Assembly (NCBI GenBank): GCA_040403555.1
Contig: JBBAKN010000002.1
Span: 248,001-312,000, forward strand
Origin: JAIPAN01 sp040403555
Lineage (GTDB): Bacteria > Bacteroidota > Bacteroidia > Sphingobacteriales > Sphingobacteriaceae
Direction of reading: 5' to 3'
DNA length: 64,000 nucleotides
The translations under genes and the position numbers were made by a program. Positions 32,699-40,537 of this stretch are shown one piece after another. The notes below the pieces were generated by a model. The model had not been told where the DNA came from. It made no database searches and saw only the letters and a list, made by a program, of their open reading frames with translations. Position 1 is the stretch's first letter. The number at the start of each line of letters is the position of its first letter.

Positions 32699-34006
32699 AT
32701 GAAAAAAATCCTACTTTTATTACTCTTGGGTGTTTCCCTATCAGCAGCTGCACAAACCGAGGCTCTAAAAGCAAAAATTAGCAAATCGGCCGATAAAATT
32801 GAAGGGCAAGTAATTGCTTGGCGTCGCGATTTTCACGAACACCCAGAATTGGGTAATAACGAATTCCGCACGGCGGATATCGTAGCTAAATACCTTACAT
32901 CTTTAGGACTAGACGTAAAAACCGGCGTGGGTAAAACAGGCGTAGTAGGTATTTTAAAAGGTGCAAAACCAGGCCCCGTAGTAGCCCTACGTGCCGATAT
33001 GGATGCCTTACCTGTGGCAGAGCGCACCCCGCTTGCCTTTGCTTCTAAAGTAAAAACAACCTTTAACGGGCAAAGCGTTGGGGTAATGCACGCCTGCGGT
33101 CACGATTCGCACACGGCCATGCTCATGGGCGTTGCCCAAGTACTTAGCGGCTTAAAAAGCGAATTAAAAGGTACGGTAAAATTTATATTTCAGCCTGCAG
33201 AAGAGGGCCCACCATTTGGCGAAGAAGGTGGAGCTGAATTAATGATTAAAGAAGGCGTGATGGAAAACCCACATGTAGATGTAGCCTTTGGTTTACACAT
33301 TAATTCGCAAACACCGGTAGGAACCATTACCTATCGTCCGGGTGGTACGATGGCTAGCGTAAACGATATGAGAATTATCGTTAAGGGTCGCCAAGCCCAT
33401 GGCGCCTATCCGTGGTCATCGGTAGATCCGGTGGTAGTATCGGCACAAATTATAAATGCTTTACAAACCGTTGTAAGTAGAAATTTAAATGTAACCGAGA
33501 ATGCTGGGGTAGTAACCATTGGTTCTATACATGGTGGCGTACGCTCTAATATTATACCCGAAGAGGTTGAACTTATGGGCACCGTACGTAATCTGAGCAA
33601 AGAAGATGAGCAATTATTTATTGAACGCATAAAAACCATAGCTACCAAAACTGCCGAAGCAGCAGGTGCAACGGCTGAAGTGAAAATTCCGTTTAGTGTG
33701 CATTATCCGGTAACGTATAACGATCCTAACTTAACCGCTCAAATGCTACCTACCCTGCAAAAGCTAGCCGGTAGCCAAAATATTAAATTGAAGCCCGCAG
33801 TTACTGGTGCCGAAGATTTTTCGTTTTATCAAGAAAAAGTACCCGGATTATTTATCTTTTTGGGAGGCATGCCTAAAGGTGGTGATCCGCTAAAAGCGCC
33901 ATCACACCATACACCAGATTTTTTTATTGATGAAAGTGGCTTTACACTAGGTATAAAAGCCTTGGCCAACCTAGCGGTTGACTATATGGAACAAGCGAAA
34001 AAATAA
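32699..34006 (+). CDS. M20-family amidohydrolase (peptidase), exported
   Basis: Zinc amidohydrolase related to N-acyl-L-amino-acid and IAA-amino-acid hydrolases. The ATG at 32699 gives a signal peptide ending near AAAQTE, so it is periplasmic. Metal motifs: RADMDALPV (~98), MHACGHDSHTAM (~133), EEGPPFGEEGGA (~168), and the late HHTPDFFID. The dimerization lid domain sits between. Length ~435 aa fits. It ends with a terminator shared with the convergent ssb gene. Confidence 0.92.
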   Translation: MKKILLLLLLGVSLSAAAQTEALKAKISKSADKIEGQVIAWRRDFHEHPELGNNEFRTADIVAKYLTSLGLDVKTGVGKTGVVGILKGAKPGPVVALRADMDALPVAERTPLAFASKVKTTFNGQSVGVMHACGHDSHTAMLMGVAQVLSGLKSELKGTVKFIFQPAEEGPPFGEEGGAELMIKEGVMENPHVDVAFGLHINSQTPVGTITYRPGGTMASVNDMRIIVKGRQAHGAYPWSSVDPVVVSAQIINALQTVVSRNLNVTENAGVVTIGSIHGGVRSNIIPEEVELMGTVRNLSKEDEQLFIERIKTIATKTAEAAGATAEVKIPFSVHYPVTYNDPNLTAQMLPTLQKLAGSQNIKLKPAVTGAEDFSFYQEKVPGLFIFLGGMPKGGDPLKAPSHHTPDFFIDESGFTLGIKALANLAVDYMEQAKK

Positions 34007-34024
34007 GCGAAAATAGTTGATCAT

Positions 34025-34058
34025 AAAAAAACCCTGAAGCATACTTCAGGGTTTTTTT
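34025..34058. terminator. Bidirectional terminator, M20 gene and ssb
   Basis: An A-tract, CCCTGAA / TTCAGGG stem with a six-base loop, and a T-tract give a strong terminator on both strands, serving the two convergent genes. Confidence 0.88.
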
Positions 34059-34063
34059 ATGTA

Positions 34064-34492
34064 CTAAAATGGTAAATCGTCATCGGGAGCCGATTCATCA
34101 AAATCTACGGGCAACTCCTCAGGGTTTCTTTCTGCAGGAGGTTTACTGCCATCGTAATCACTTTTACGACCTAACATGGTAAAATTATCGGCTACTATTT
34201 CGGTAGTATAGCGTTTATTCCCTTCTTTATCTTCGAATGAACGGGTGCGAAGTTTCCCTTCTAAATAGATCAACTTCCCTTTTCGAAGGTATTTTGCAGC
34301 TACTTCAGCTAAACCACGCCAAATTACTACATTGTGCCATTCCGTTTGCTCTACTTTTTTACCATCTTTAGTAGAATAGCTTTCTGAAGTGGCTAGCGAA
34401 AAACTAACCATGCTTGAGCCGCTATCTAAATGTCGAACTTCAGGGTCCTTGCCCAAATGTCCAACTAAAATAACTTTGTTAATTCCAGACAT
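34064..34492 (-). CDS. ssb: Single-stranded DNA-binding protein
   Basis: OB-fold ssDNA-binding protein (142 aa) used in replication and repair. Residues 1-~108 carry the OB domain (INKVILVGHLGKDPEVRHLDSG, EWHNVVIWRGLAEVAAKYLRKG). The linker is short and the acidic tail ends DDDLPF, the protein-protein tip that recruits PolA, RecQ and others. It follows mutY by 15 bases, a common neighbour pairing in Bacteroidota. Confidence 0.96.
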   Translation of the reverse strand: MSGINKVILVGHLGKDPEVRHLDSGSSMVSFSLATSESYSTKDGKKVEQTEWHNVVIWRGLAEVAAKYLRKGKLIYLEGKLRTRSFEDKEGNKRYTTEIVADNFTMLGRKSDYDGSKPPAERNPEELPVDFDESAPDDDLPF

Positions 34493-34507
34493 ATCTTTAA
34501 GATTTAA

Positions 34508-35566
34508 TTAATTTAATTTGAAAGTAAATAATTTTATTATAAATTCAAAAATCAATTTTGGTTGTGCTAAATTTTCTAATTCAGCCAAGGGTAAAAACTG
34601 CTCTTTATGAGCTGAAAAATAAGTATCCGATACTTCCATGACTATAAATTGTGCAAATATGTGTTGATGAGATAGCAAATGTTTGACAGGCCCATGTACC
34701 CATTTAATATGGCTAAGGTCTCCAAAATTTTGTTTAAAATCATCAGTACAAACCAAATCTCCAGGCGAAAGTGCTGTACGGCTTTCGAGTAAAGGAAATT
34801 CATATAACCCTTGCCAAATATCGCCAGCACCGCGTTGTTGCATGGCAATGCTATCGCCATGTAGCAGAACTACATAGTTAAAAAAGCGTTCCCGAGCCGG
34901 CTTTTGTTTCAATTTTACAGGCAAATTTTGAATTTGATTGGTGCTAAAGGCAGTACAACCGGTACGTAATGGGCAAGTTTCGCAAAGTGGACTTTTGGGT
35001 TTGCACTGCAAAGCACCAAACTCCATAATGGCTTGATTGTATACACCAGCTAATTTTGGAGGTAATAGTTCTTGCGCCAATGCCGAGAATTGTTTTTTTC
35101 CTTCGCTAGAATTTATGGGTGTATCTAATCCAAAATATCTAGCCAGAACACGAAACACGTTGCCGTCAAGTACAGCCCTTGCCTCATTGTTCGAAAAAGA
35201 AGAAATTGCAGAAGCTGTATAATCTCCTACACCTTTCAATAGGACTAAATCATCATAAGCACTAGGAAAACGTCCATCAAACTGCTCCATAATCATTTTA
35301 GCGGTGTGGTGCATGTTCCGAGCTCTCGAATAATAACCCAAACCCTGCCAATCGTTTAAAATTTCGCCCTCACTAGCAGCAGCAAAATCGGCTATGGTAG
35401 GATAATGAGTTAAAAAACGATGAAAATAAGGTAAACCCTGATCAACCCTGGTTTGTTGCAAAATAATTTCAGATAGCCAGAGCACATAGGGATTGGTGCT
35501 ATGCCGCCAAGGCAAATCACGTTTATGCTCCTGGTACCAGGCTATTAATCCGTTTGCAAAAGTCAT
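34508..35566 (-). CDS. mutY: A/G-specific adenine glycosylase
   Basis: Removes adenine mispaired with 8-oxoguanine. Helix-hairpin-helix motif LKGVGDYTASAISS and catalytic Asp in VLDGNVFRVLARY lie in the N-terminal half, with EIILQQTRVDQG for the minor groove wedge. The iron-sulfur cluster cysteines are C-x6-C-x2-C-x5-C (CKPKSPLCETCPLRTGC). The C-terminal NUDIX-like domain (~225-350) recognises 8-oxoguanine. Length 352 aa. It is divergent from HU. Confidence 0.97.
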   Translation of the reverse strand: MTFANGLIAWYQEHKRDLPWRHSTNPYVLWLSEIILQQTRVDQGLPYFHRFLTHYPTIADFAAASEGEILNDWQGLGYYSRARNMHHTAKMIMEQFDGRFPSAYDDLVLLKGVGDYTASAISSFSNNEARAVLDGNVFRVLARYFGLDTPINSSEGKKQFSALAQELLPPKLAGVYNQAIMEFGALQCKPKSPLCETCPLRTGCTAFSTNQIQNLPVKLKQKPARERFFNYVVLLHGDSIAMQQRGAGDIWQGLYEFPLLESRTALSPGDLVCTDDFKQNFGDLSHIKWVHGPVKHLLSHQHIFAQFIVMEVSDTYFSAHKEQFLPLAELENLAQPKLIFEFIIKLFTFKLN

Positions 35567-35596
35567 TTAGTAATAAATTTGATGGTATATAGGCCA

Positions 35597-35604
35597 CAAA
35601 AATA
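35597..35604 (-). promoter_or_regulatory. -7 promoter box of mutY
   Basis: TATTTTTG (minus strand) matches TAnnTTTG, 30 bases before the mutY ATG. Confidence 0.5.
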
Positions 35605-35677
35605 GCTTAGTATTTGTTTTATAGCGACTTGCTTTAAAAAAATCGTCCATTTATTTTCCAAATTCATTTTAAAAAGA

Positions 35678-35685
35678 TACCTTTG
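35678..35685 (+). promoter_or_regulatory. -7 promoter box of the HU gene
   Basis: TACCTTTG matches TAnnTTTG; it lies 51 bases before the ATG, giving a leader of about 45 nt. Confidence 0.55.
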
Positions 35686-35736
35686 CAACCCAAAAACAAT
35701 ACAAATATTATACATAAAGCTATATAACACTACACT

Positions 35737-36033
35737 ATGACTAAGGCAGAAATAATCGCAGAAATTGCTACTAAAACCGGAATTGAAAAAGGTGATGTAC
35801 AAGAAACCGTTGAAGCGTTTTTTAAAGTTGTAAAAAACTCAATGGTAGGTGGAGAAAACGTATATGTAAGAGGGTTTGGTAGTTTTATAGTGAAAAAACG
35901 TGCTAAAAAAACAGCTAGAAATATTTCTAAAAATACCGCCATTATTGTGCCTGAGCATTTTGTGCCTAGTTTTAAACCGGCCAAAATTTTTGTAGATAAA
36001 GTAAAAAACGGCAATAAATCTAAAATTGCCTAA
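35737..36033 (+). CDS. HU-family DNA-binding protein
   Basis: Small nucleoid protein (98 aa) that bends DNA. The HU/IHF fold is complete: TKAEIIAEIATKTGIEKGDV, VEAFFKVVKNSM, then the beta arm start RGFGSFIVKKRAKKTARN. The arm's usual NPKTGE-like tip reads ISKNTAI, as in the Bacteroidota IHF-like branch. Probably homodimeric. The TPR gene begins nine bases after the stop, so both are likely on one message. Confidence 0.95.
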   Translation: MTKAEIIAEIATKTGIEKGDVQETVEAFFKVVKNSMVGGENVYVRGFGSFIVKKRAKKTARNISKNTAIIVPEHFVPSFKPAKIFVDKVKNGNKSKIA

Positions 36034-36041
36034 CACACGCA

Positions 36042-36881
36042 ATGTTTAACGCCAAACAAATAGCCGTACTCGTATTAATTGCCGTACTTGTTACTGCCTT
36101 GTTTTCGCTAAATATTAAAGGATTACAAAAAGAAGAGGCTTCGAAACCAACAACTGCTGCAAAAGAGCAAGCAGTAGTTGCACTTAGCCTCGAACAAGTT
36201 TCTGAATCAGCTAAACAAACCATAAATGCTAGTTTAGCCGCAGAAATTACTAGCTTAGAAACAGCACTTAAAAACGCTGATGAGCCAAGCAAACTTGCCT
36301 TATATAAGCAACTTGCTCAAAAATGGGACGATGTAAATGTAGCTACGCCAAGAGCCTTTTATAAAGAATTGGTAGCACAAACAGAGTCTTCGTACGAAAA
36401 TTGGCTAGTAGCCGGTGATCAATTAACCACCGCTTACCAAACTACCCAAGATTCTACAAGCCAGCCAGCTTTGGTACAGAAAGCAATTACTGCGTACCAA
36501 GCGGCCTTAAAACTAAACCCGGCAAGCTTAGATGCAAAAACGGGCTTAGGCACTGCATACGTTAGCGGAACACCTAACCCTATGCAAGGGATAACTTTAT
36601 TACTCGATGTAGTAAAACAGGATCCTAAAAACATAAAAGCCAACACGAACCTAGGCCTTTTTGCCATGCGTTCGGGCCAATTTGACAAAGCGGTAACACG
36701 CTTTAAAACAGTTATTGAACAAAAACCCGATCCGGAAGCTTGGTTTTACCTAGCAACTAGTTACGAAAATTTGGGCCAAAACAAGGATGCCATTCTTGCT
36801 TATGAAAAAAGTAAAGAATTAGCCGCCAACCCCGGATTAAGTAATTTTGTGGATCAAAAAATAAAAGCATTAAAAAAATAA
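36042..36881 (+). CDS. Membrane-anchored TPR protein
   Basis: 279 residues: an N-terminal membrane segment (about 6-24, IAVLVLIAVLVTALF), a helical linker (~45-130), and TPR repeats in the C-terminal half (NPMQGITLLLDVVKQDPKNIKANTNLG, FDKAVTRFKTVIEQKPDPEAW). Function not predictable beyond protein binding. It lies between HU and a tiny ribosomal protein gene, the same order as a putative growth-linked unit. Confidence 0.85.
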   Translation: MFNAKQIAVLVLIAVLVTALFSLNIKGLQKEEASKPTTAAKEQAVVALSLEQVSESAKQTINASLAAEITSLETALKNADEPSKLALYKQLAQKWDDVNVATPRAFYKELVAQTESSYENWLVAGDQLTTAYQTTQDSTSQPALVQKAITAYQAALKLNPASLDAKTGLGTAYVSGTPNPMQGITLLLDVVKQDPKNIKANTNLGLFAMRSGQFDKAVTRFKTVIEQKPDPEAWFYLATSYENLGQNKDAILAYEKSKELAANPGLSNFVDQKIKALKK

Positions 36882-36911
36882 CAGAATTTTAAAACATTAA
36901 AAAGAAAAGCT

Positions 36912-37001
36912 ATGCCAAGCGGAAAGAAAAGAAAAAGACATAAAATGGCTACTCACAAGCGCAAAAAGCGTTTAAGAAAAAACAGACACAAGAAAAAATA
37001 A
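36912..37001 (+). CDS. 29-residue AURKAIP1/COX24 (mS38-like) ribosomal protein
   Basis: A very short basic protein: MPSGKKRKRHKMATHKRKK, then RLRKNRHKKK, ending at TAA 36999-37001. The sequence matches the AURKAIP1/COX24 domain that forms mitochondrial mS38, and Bacteroidota carry a separate protein of this sort in the ribosome. A purine-rich AAAGAAAAGC sits just upstream of the ATG. It is easily missed because of its length. It lies 30 bases after the TPR gene and 28 bases before a terminator. Confidence 0.8.
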   Translation: MPSGKKRKRHKMATHKRKKRLRKNRHKKK

Positions 37002-37028
37002 GCGCTTTTTAAGCACTTCATATTCTAG

Positions 37029-37056
37029 TTAACCTCCCGTGCTTACGCGGAGGTTA
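37029..37056 (+). terminator. Terminator after the mS38-like gene
   Basis: TAACCTCC pairs with GGAGGTTA (37030-37037 / 37049-37056), with an inner CGT/ACG pair closing the loop, followed by a T-rich stretch. Confidence 0.75.
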
Positions 37057-37128
37057 TTTGTATTTGTTTTAGAAATCAATTCTTAAGAACATGTAACCGG
37101 TGCAAATCGGTTAATAAATGAGTAGCCC

Positions 37129-38679
37129 TTGGTTAAAGAACTAATTATCAATTCTGGACCTCAGGGGTCCACAATTGCCTTGTTACAAGACAAGCAACTC
37201 GTAGAACTAAACAAAGAGCAAGTCAACAACAATTATGCTGTTGGCGATATTTATCTGGGTAAAATCAAAAAGATTATGCCCGGCTTAAATGCAGCTTTTG
37301 TTGATGTTGGCTACGAGAAAGATGCTTTTTTGCATTACCTCGACCTTGGTCCGCAGGTAAAATCGTTGATGAAACTGACTAAATACATTAAGTCGGGCAA
37401 CCATCAAGATAAATTATTAAACAATTTTAAGCTAGAGGAAGAAATTACCAAATCGGGTAAAATTGCCGATTTAGTAAGCCGCAACATGTTGTTGCCGGTA
37501 CAAATTGCCAAAGAGCCCATCTCTACCAAAGGGCCCCGCTTAAGTGCCGATTTGTCTATTGCCGGTCGCTTTGTGGTATTGGTGCCTTTTTCAGATGCTA
37601 CCTCAATCTCTAAAAAGATAAAAAGCAATGGCGAACGTACTCGTTTGCGCAAAATTATCGAAAGCATTAAACCCAAAAACTTTGGCGTAATTATTCGCAC
37701 CGTATCTGAAGGGAAAGGCGTAGAAGAATTACAAAAAGATTTATTGGACTTGGTTGCTAAATGGGAACGATTTACTACCTGTTTAAAAACAACTAATCCA
37801 GCAGAAAAAGTGCTGGGCGAAATGGGCCGCACCTCTACTATTCTTCGCGATATTTTAAATCCGGATTTTGCCAATATTTATATTGATGATGCCGCTTTAT
37901 ACGAAGAGGTACGTGCCTATGTACACGAAATTTCTCCAGAAATGGAGAAAATAGTAAAGCACTACAAGCAAAAAGAGCCTATTTTTGAACATTTTGGTGT
38001 AGATAAACAAATTAAAGCCGCCTTTGGCAGAACGGTTAATTTACCGGGTGGTGCTTATCTAGTAATTGAGCATACAGAGGCTTTACACGTAATTGATGTA
38101 AACAGCGGCAACAGAACGGCTAGCAAGGAAAATCAAGACGAAAACGCTTTCTTGGTAAACAAAGAAGCCGCTCGTGAAATTGCCCGCCAGTTGCGTTTAC
38201 GCGATATGGGTGGTATTGTTGTAGTCGATTTTATAGACATGCACAAACCAGCCAACCGCAAAGAGTTGTTTGATTACTTACGTGAGCAAATGAACTTAGA
38301 TCGGGCTAAACACACCATTTTACCTCCAAGTAAATTTGGTTTAGTACAAATTACCCGCCAGCGTGTTCGTCCAGAAATGAACATCATTACCAATGAAAAA
38401 TGCCCATCGTGCGATGGTACCGGTGAAATTAAAGCCAGCATTGTATTGTTAGATGATGTTGCCGCCAACTTGGCCTTTATTATTAAAGAGCAAAACGAAA
38501 AAAATATTACCCTCTGCGTGCATCCATACATTGAGGCCTATATTAAAAAGGGAATTTTCAACTTACAGTGGAAATGGTTCTTAAATTACGGCCGTTGGAT
38601 TAAAGTAAAAGCAGAACCTTCTTACCACCTTACAGAATTTCACTTTCTGAATAGTAAAGAAGAAGAAATAAAGTTATAA
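37129..38679 (+). CDS. rng: Ribonuclease G/E family endoribonuclease
   Basis: Single-strand-specific endonuclease for rRNA maturation and mRNA decay, 516 aa, the compact Rng type without the long RNase E scaffold. S1 domain at ~37-120, with GDIYLGKIKKIMPGLNAAFVDVGY. Catalytic acids in IDVNSGN and VVDFIDM (~323-370), zinc link CPSC. The start is TTG at 37129, the only one possible because an in-frame TAG lies just upstream at 37123; homologues start the same way (MKELIIN-like). Confidence 0.95.
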   Translation: MVKELIINSGPQGSTIALLQDKQLVELNKEQVNNNYAVGDIYLGKIKKIMPGLNAAFVDVGYEKDAFLHYLDLGPQVKSLMKLTKYIKSGNHQDKLLNNFKLEEEITKSGKIADLVSRNMLLPVQIAKEPISTKGPRLSADLSIAGRFVVLVPFSDATSISKKIKSNGERTRLRKIIESIKPKNFGVIIRTVSEGKGVEELQKDLLDLVAKWERFTTCLKTTNPAEKVLGEMGRTSTILRDILNPDFANIYIDDAALYEEVRAYVHEISPEMEKIVKHYKQKEPIFEHFGVDKQIKAAFGRTVNLPGGAYLVIEHTEALHVIDVNSGNRTASKENQDENAFLVNKEAAREIARQLRLRDMGGIVVVDFIDMHKPANRKELFDYLREQMNLDRAKHTILPPSKFGLVQITRQRVRPEMNIITNEKCPSCDGTGEIKASIVLLDDVAANLAFIIKEQNEKNITLCVHPYIEAYIKKGIFNLQWKWFLNYGRWIKVKAEPSYHLTEFHFLNSKEEEIKL

Positions 38680-38682
38680 GTG

Positions 38683-38741
38683 ATGGGTTTTAGGTTATGT
38701 GTTTTTTAAAATTGATTAATAACCTGTAACTTAAAACCCAT
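38683..38741. repeat. Inverted repeat between rng and radA
   Basis: ATGGGTTTTA (38683-38692) pairs with TAAAACCCAT (38732-38741), with an additional GGTTAT/ATAACC pairing inside. It is short of a T-tract, so it is not a clean terminator. It may be a leader structure for radA, which starts 17 bases later. Confidence 0.5.
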
Positions 38742-38757
38742 AAAAAACCTTTAACCA

Positions 38758-40134
38758 TTGGCTAAATCTAAATCTGCGTATTTCTGTCAAAGTTGCGGCT
38801 ACGAGTCGGCTAAATGGCTAGGCAAGTGCCCGTCGTGCAACCAATGGAATACCTTTGTAGAAGAAGTTATTGAGAAAAATTCTGCTGCTGTACCCGATTG
38901 GAAAACCAGCAATTCGGGCAAAAGAGCCAATAAACCCGCCGCCATACACGAAATTTCGTTTAAAGAAGAGAACCGCTTAGTTACCCCCGATGCCGAACTT
39001 AACCGAGTGTTGGGTGGAGGTATTGTTCCGGGATCTTTGGTATTAATTGGTGGAGAGCCAGGTATTGGCAAATCTACCCTCATGTTGCAGGTTTCCTTAA
39101 ACTTGCCGGGCTTAAAAGTACTTTACGTTTCGGGCGAAGAAAGCGAACAGCAAATTAAAATGCGTGCAGAGCGCTTAATTAAAGCTAGCAAAGCCGATTG
39201 TTACATCTTAACCGAAACCTCTACCCAAAATATTTTCAAACAAATTGAAGCTATAGCGCCTCAATTGGTGGTTATAGATTCTATACAAACCCTACATTCG
39301 GCGCATATCGAATCTACTCCGGGCAGTGTATCGCAAGTACGCGAATGCACCGCAGAATTGTTGCGTTTTGCCAAAGAAACCGGCACACCCGTATTTTTAA
39401 TTGGCCACATTACTAAAGATGGCACCATTGCCGGACCAAAAATCTTGGAACATATGGTAGATACCGTTCTTCAGTTTGAAGGCGACCGCCACCACGTGTA
39501 CCGCATTTTACGTTCGGTAAAAAACCGGTTTGGTTCTGCTGCAGAATTGGGTATTTACGAAATGCAGGGCAGTGGTCTTCGCGAAGTATCTAACCCATCC
39601 GAAATATTACTCTCTCAACGAGACGAACCCCTAAGTGGAATAACCATTTCGGCAATGTTAGAAGGCATGCGCCCCATGCTGATTGAAACTCAAGCCTTGG
39701 TAAGCCACTCGGCCTACGGCACGCCTCAGCGTTCGGCTACGGGCTTTGATACCCGCCGCATGAACATGTTGTTGGCCGTATTAGAAAAGCGCTGTGGATT
39801 CCGCTTAAGCACCAAAGATGTGTTTTTAAATATTGCAGGTGGCTTACGGGTAGAAGATCCGGCAATAGATTTAGCCGTAGTGGTAGCTATTATCAGTTCG
39901 CATGAAGATATGCCGGTACCGACCAAAGCTTGTTTTGCAGCTGAGGTGGGTTTATCTGGAGAAATTAGGGCCGTAAACCGCATTGAACAACGCATTGCCG
40001 AAGCCGAAAAATTAGGCTTTGAGCAAATTTACATCTCCAAATACAATAAAAAGGGCTTAGACTTAAAGCGCTACCAAATAGAAATTAAAACCGTAGCCAA
40101 GGTTGAAGAAGTGTTTTCTGCACTTTTTGGGTAA
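38758..40134 (+). CDS. radA: DNA repair protein RadA
   Basis: RecA-like branch-migration motor. N-terminal zinc finger CQSCGYESAKWLGKCPSC, Walker A GGEPGIGKSTLM (~98), the RadA-specific KNRFG motif, and a C-terminal Lon-like domain (~300-458). Length 458 aa is normal. The start codon is TTG (38758), immediately before GCT AAA; an upstream ATG in frame is absent. Divergent partner downstream is a lipoprotein gene. Confidence 0.95.
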   Translation: MAKSKSAYFCQSCGYESAKWLGKCPSCNQWNTFVEEVIEKNSAAVPDWKTSNSGKRANKPAAIHEISFKEENRLVTPDAELNRVLGGGIVPGSLVLIGGEPGIGKSTLMLQVSLNLPGLKVLYVSGEESEQQIKMRAERLIKASKADCYILTETSTQNIFKQIEAIAPQLVVIDSIQTLHSAHIESTPGSVSQVRECTAELLRFAKETGTPVFLIGHITKDGTIAGPKILEHMVDTVLQFEGDRHHVYRILRSVKNRFGSAAELGIYEMQGSGLREVSNPSEILLSQRDEPLSGITISAMLEGMRPMLIETQALVSHSAYGTPQRSATGFDTRRMNMLLAVLEKRCGFRLSTKDVFLNIAGGLRVEDPAIDLAVVVAIISSHEDMPVPTKACFAAEVGLSGEIRAVNRIEQRIAEAEKLGFEQIYISKYNKKGLDLKRYQIEIKTVAKVEEVFSALFG

Positions 40135-40143
40135 AATACCCCG

Positions 40144-40512
40144 TTAATTATTTTCTTTATAACCCATACTTAGATTAGTGTCGCCGTTTAATTTGATATT
40201 TATCACCGCAACCCTCTTACCTAAATTTTTAAAACTCACTCGGCTATCCTTAGCCACACGATATTCCTGTTTATCTCCCTTATTAAGTACCCCCAAAGAG
40301 GTACTCACTTCAGATTGATATTTTTGGATAAATACTTCTACCGGAGTGTTGGTGGTGTTTTGAATTACCGCTGTATAGCTTCCGTGCTGGCCTTCTCCCA
40401 AAACAAACGATTTTTCAGGATCAATAGTAGTTTGAGAAGTTAGTACACCGAAAATTTTGCACGATTGAAAAAAAATAAAGCTGAATAGCAACAGAACAAG
40501 AAGTCTTCTCAT
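40144..40512 (-). CDS. Small lipoprotein (122 aa)
   Basis: Signal peptide MRRLLVLLLFSFIFFQSC ends in a lipobox (FQSC), so it is lipid-anchored. The mature domain is a short beta-sandwich-like sequence (SYTAVIQNTTNTPVEVFIQK, SVSFKNLGKRVAVINIKL). Function unknown. It stands alone, 25 bases downstream of the end of carB and convergent with radA. Confidence 0.75.
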   Translation of the reverse strand: MRRLLVLLLFSFIFFQSCKIFGVLTSQTTIDPEKSFVLGEGQHGSYTAVIQNTTNTPVEVFIQKYQSEVSTSLGVLNKGDKQEYRVAKDSRVSFKNLGKRVAVINIKLNGDTNLSMGYKENN

Positions 40513-40537
40513 TTTATAGGTTGACTGATTGATACAT

